Positions 42,213-44,611 of a stretch of DNA of 44,611 bases are shown in pieces. The notes below the pieces were generated by a model. The model was not told where the DNA came from, did no database searches, and saw only the letters and a list, made by a program, of their open reading frames with translations. The position numbers and the translations under genes are program-made. The first letter of the stretch is position 1. Every line of letters begins with the position of its first letter. The stretch comes from Acidobacteriota bacterium (GTDB taxonomy: Bacteria; Acidobacteriota; Polarisedimenticolia; J045), in contig JALOKP010000012.1 in assembly GCA_025456425.1 (NCBI GenBank), positions 1-44,611 on the forward strand, written 5' to 3'.

Positions 42213-42258
42213 CCGGCAAGCGGGAGCGCTTGCCGGAGGCGCCGTTCAGGGTTATCTT
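42213..42258 (+). promoter_or_regulatory. M23-peptidase promoter overlapped by a perfect 10-bp palindrome
   Basis: CCGGCAAGCG-GGAG-CGCTTGCCGG (42213-42236) is a perfect inverted repeat. Its right arm contains TTGCCG (42230-42235), a -35 match of 4 of 6, with TATCTT (42253-42258) 17 bases downstream. No upstream gene reads into it, so an operator is more likely than a terminator. A second repeat, CCCGCAA / TTGCGGG, lies at 42153-42159 and 42180-42186. Confidence 0.6.
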
Positions 42259-42310
42259 CCGCCTCAATTCGTTGCCTTCCTGACCAGTAAATCGACGACG
42301 AGGGCCCCGC

Positions 42311-43210
42311 GTGCTCTTCCGCCGCCAGTTCACGATCATGATCCTGCCGGACGCCCACCTCAGGCTGCGCCGGCTTCACCTTCGCGGGGCCCATTTCCTT
42401 TGGGCGCTCGCCGTGCTCGGCATCGTGGGCGGCCTCGCCGCCAGCGCGCCGCTCCTGGGGCTCTGGGCCGGGCAGCTCTCGGGTCAGCTCGCCGAGGTGA
42501 AGGAAGAACGCGATCGGCTCGCCGAGCGCTCCCAGGAAATCGAGGCGACGCTGGCCGACCTGCGCCGCAAGGTCGACCGTTTCGAACGCCGCACCGAGAA
42601 GATGGCTTCGCTCGCCGGGCTGAACATGCCCAGCCTCGCGCACGGCGGCCTCGGCCAGCCGGACGGTGTCGCGAACATGGCGCCGACGCTGCGCGCCGAC
42701 GTGCTGAAGGGCGAGGCCGACGACCTGTCCGATCGCAGCGCGCTGCTCGAGCGGCGGCTCGACGCGGTCGAGCAGGAGCTGACCAAGCGCTCCGAGCGCC
42801 TGGCCCGGGTGCCGTCGCTGCTGCCCGTGCCCGGCCTGATCGGCGGCGGATTCGGCTGGCGCCGCGACCCCTTCACCGGCACGAAGCAGTTCCACCGCGG
42901 CGTCGACGTCTCGGCGCCGACCGGGACCCCGGTCTACGCGCCCGCCGACGGGATCGTGGTCGCGGCGGAACGCGAGAGCGGCTACGGCAACGTCCTGACG
43001 ATCAGCCACGGCGACGGGATGGTCACGCGCTACGGCCACCTTTCGGCCTTCAAGGCGAAGCCGGGGCAGGAGGTTCGCCGCGGCGCCGCGATCGCGCTGG
43101 TGGGAAGCTCCGGCCGGTCCACCGGGCCGCACCTGCACTACGAGGTGCTGCTCGAAGGGCGTCAGGTCGACCCGATGGCCTACATCCTCGACGAGGGCGC
43201 CGGCTTCTGA
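42311..43210 (+). CDS. M23-family (LytM-type) peptidoglycan metallopeptidase
   Basis: A 299-residue protein from GTG 42311. One membrane span at about 28-50 (GAHFLWALAVLGIVGGLAASAPLLGLWAG) is followed by a coiled coil at about 55-100 (LAEVKEERDRLAERSQEIEATLADLRRKVDRFE). The LytM domain spans about 180-290: FHRGVDVSAPTG (zinc His and Asp), YGHLSAF and GPHLHYEVLLEG (HxH). It acts in the periplasm on cross-links, or as an activator of amidases if inactive; the zinc ligands are intact, so an active endopeptidase is expected. Its promoter carries a palindrome. Confidence 0.9.
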   Translation: MLFRRQFTIMILPDAHLRLRRLHLRGAHFLWALAVLGIVGGLAASAPLLGLWAGQLSGQLAEVKEERDRLAERSQEIEATLADLRRKVDRFERRTEKMASLAGLNMPSLAHGGLGQPDGVANMAPTLRADVLKGEADDLSDRSALLERRLDAVEQELTKRSERLARVPSLLPVPGLIGGGFGWRRDPFTGTKQFHRGVDVSAPTGTPVYAPADGIVVAAERESGYGNVLTISHGDGMVTRYGHLSAFKAKPGQEVRRGAAIALVGSSGRSTGPHLHYEVLLEGRQVDPMAYILDEGAGF

Positions 43211-43250
43211 GCCGCGGCCGCACCCGCTCCGCGCGGCGCTGAGCCCCCGT

Positions 43251-43274
43251 CCGGCCGCCCCTCGGGGCGGCCGG
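43251..43274 (+). terminator. strong 10-bp hairpin between the M23 peptidase and secA
   Basis: CCGGCCGCCC-CTCG-GGGCGGCCGG is a perfect 10-bp stem with a four-base loop, 41 bases after the M23 stop. No T-run follows directly, so it is an imperfect intrinsic terminator. It may still separate the M23 and secA transcripts or block 3' exonucleases. Confidence 0.5.
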
Positions 43275-43303
43275 TCGCGCGTGCGCCCTCCCTCCATCCG
43301 GGC

Positions 43304-43309
43304 TAGGAT
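43304..43309 (+). promoter_or_regulatory. -10-like element TAGGAT of secA
   Basis: TAGGAT (4 of 6 to TATAAT) lies 33 bases before ATG 43342, predicting a leader of about 25 bases that includes GGAAGG. No clear -35 is present. Confidence 0.4.
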
Positions 43310-43341
43310 CCCCGCGTTTTCATCCCCCTCGGAAGGCCAAG

Positions 43342-44611
<1,270 letters not shown>

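Noticed and set aside
43251-43320. Classical intrinsic terminator formed by the secA-upstream hairpin and GTTTTC
   Set aside because: The T-run is more than 40 bases from the stem, beyond the distance needed for intrinsic termination.

Overview
The window is a dense, very GC-rich bacterial segment (roughly 70% G+C by eye). It carries about 36 protein genes on both strands. I found no tRNA or rRNA gene, no CRISPR array, and no transposase, integrase or phage gene, so it reads as ordinary chromosome. Gene content suggests Acidobacteriota, perhaps Thermoanaerobaculia-like: a GWxTD-domain protein, a TMTC-type TPR membrane protein, a plant/cyanobacterial-type IspH, an FTCD fusion and a PyrR-led pyr cluster. 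That placement is inference. No gene-free stretch exceeds 300 bases; the longest are 16083-16359 and 42038-42310.

Layout. 1-2542: a cbb3 oxidase subunit I gene and a small cyclic-nucleotide-binding-like gene diverge from a Crp/Fnr regulator, with two FNR-type boxes 22 bp apart between them. 2539-10193: a TMTC-like glycosyltransferase/TPR protein, a broken threonylcarbamoyl-AMP synthase, an aspartase fused to a cyclic-nucleotide-binding domain, an AlaX-type editing protein, a glutamine amidotransferase and an LpxL-like acyltransferase. 10190-17565: a cyclase-family hydrolase, truA, a large unknown helical-repeat/zinc protein, a GWxTD protein, a YggX-like protein with two CxxC motifs, and ispH behind a structured leader. 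17562-25299: FTCD, a Gfo/Idh oxidoreductase, a hypothetical protein, an SpmA-SpmB fusion, a trypsin-like protease with repeats, and an NAD(P)-binding protein.

25325-36059 is the pyrimidine locus. One arm on the minus strand is pyrK-pyrD-pyrF-(thrC-like)-rarA, joined by 4-base start/stop overlaps. The plus arm is pyrR-pyrB-pyrC-purC. Between them lies an apparently inactive alkaline-phosphatase-superfamily membrane protein. 36056-44611 holds a secreted PQQ-type sugar dehydrogenase with PKD domains, an ECF sigma / anti-sigma / bactofilin-like cassette, nagZ, an M23 peptidase and the 5' part of secA.

Two conserved genes (ccoN and the Sua5/TsaC gene) carry the same type of lesion: a short internal deletion plus a frameshift that removes conserved residues. 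This is either genuine decay or assembly collapse, and should be settled before the sequence is trusted elsewhere.

Promoters stand out as A/T-rich TAnnnT hexamers. At six genes the hexamer ends 6-7 bases before the start codon, which predicts leaderless mRNAs. The regions most likely to hold something undescribed are the ispH leader (16105-16359), the palindromes overlapping the pyrR and M23-peptidase promoters, the FNR-box/cbb3/aspartase group, and the unknown 768-residue protein at 11801-14107.
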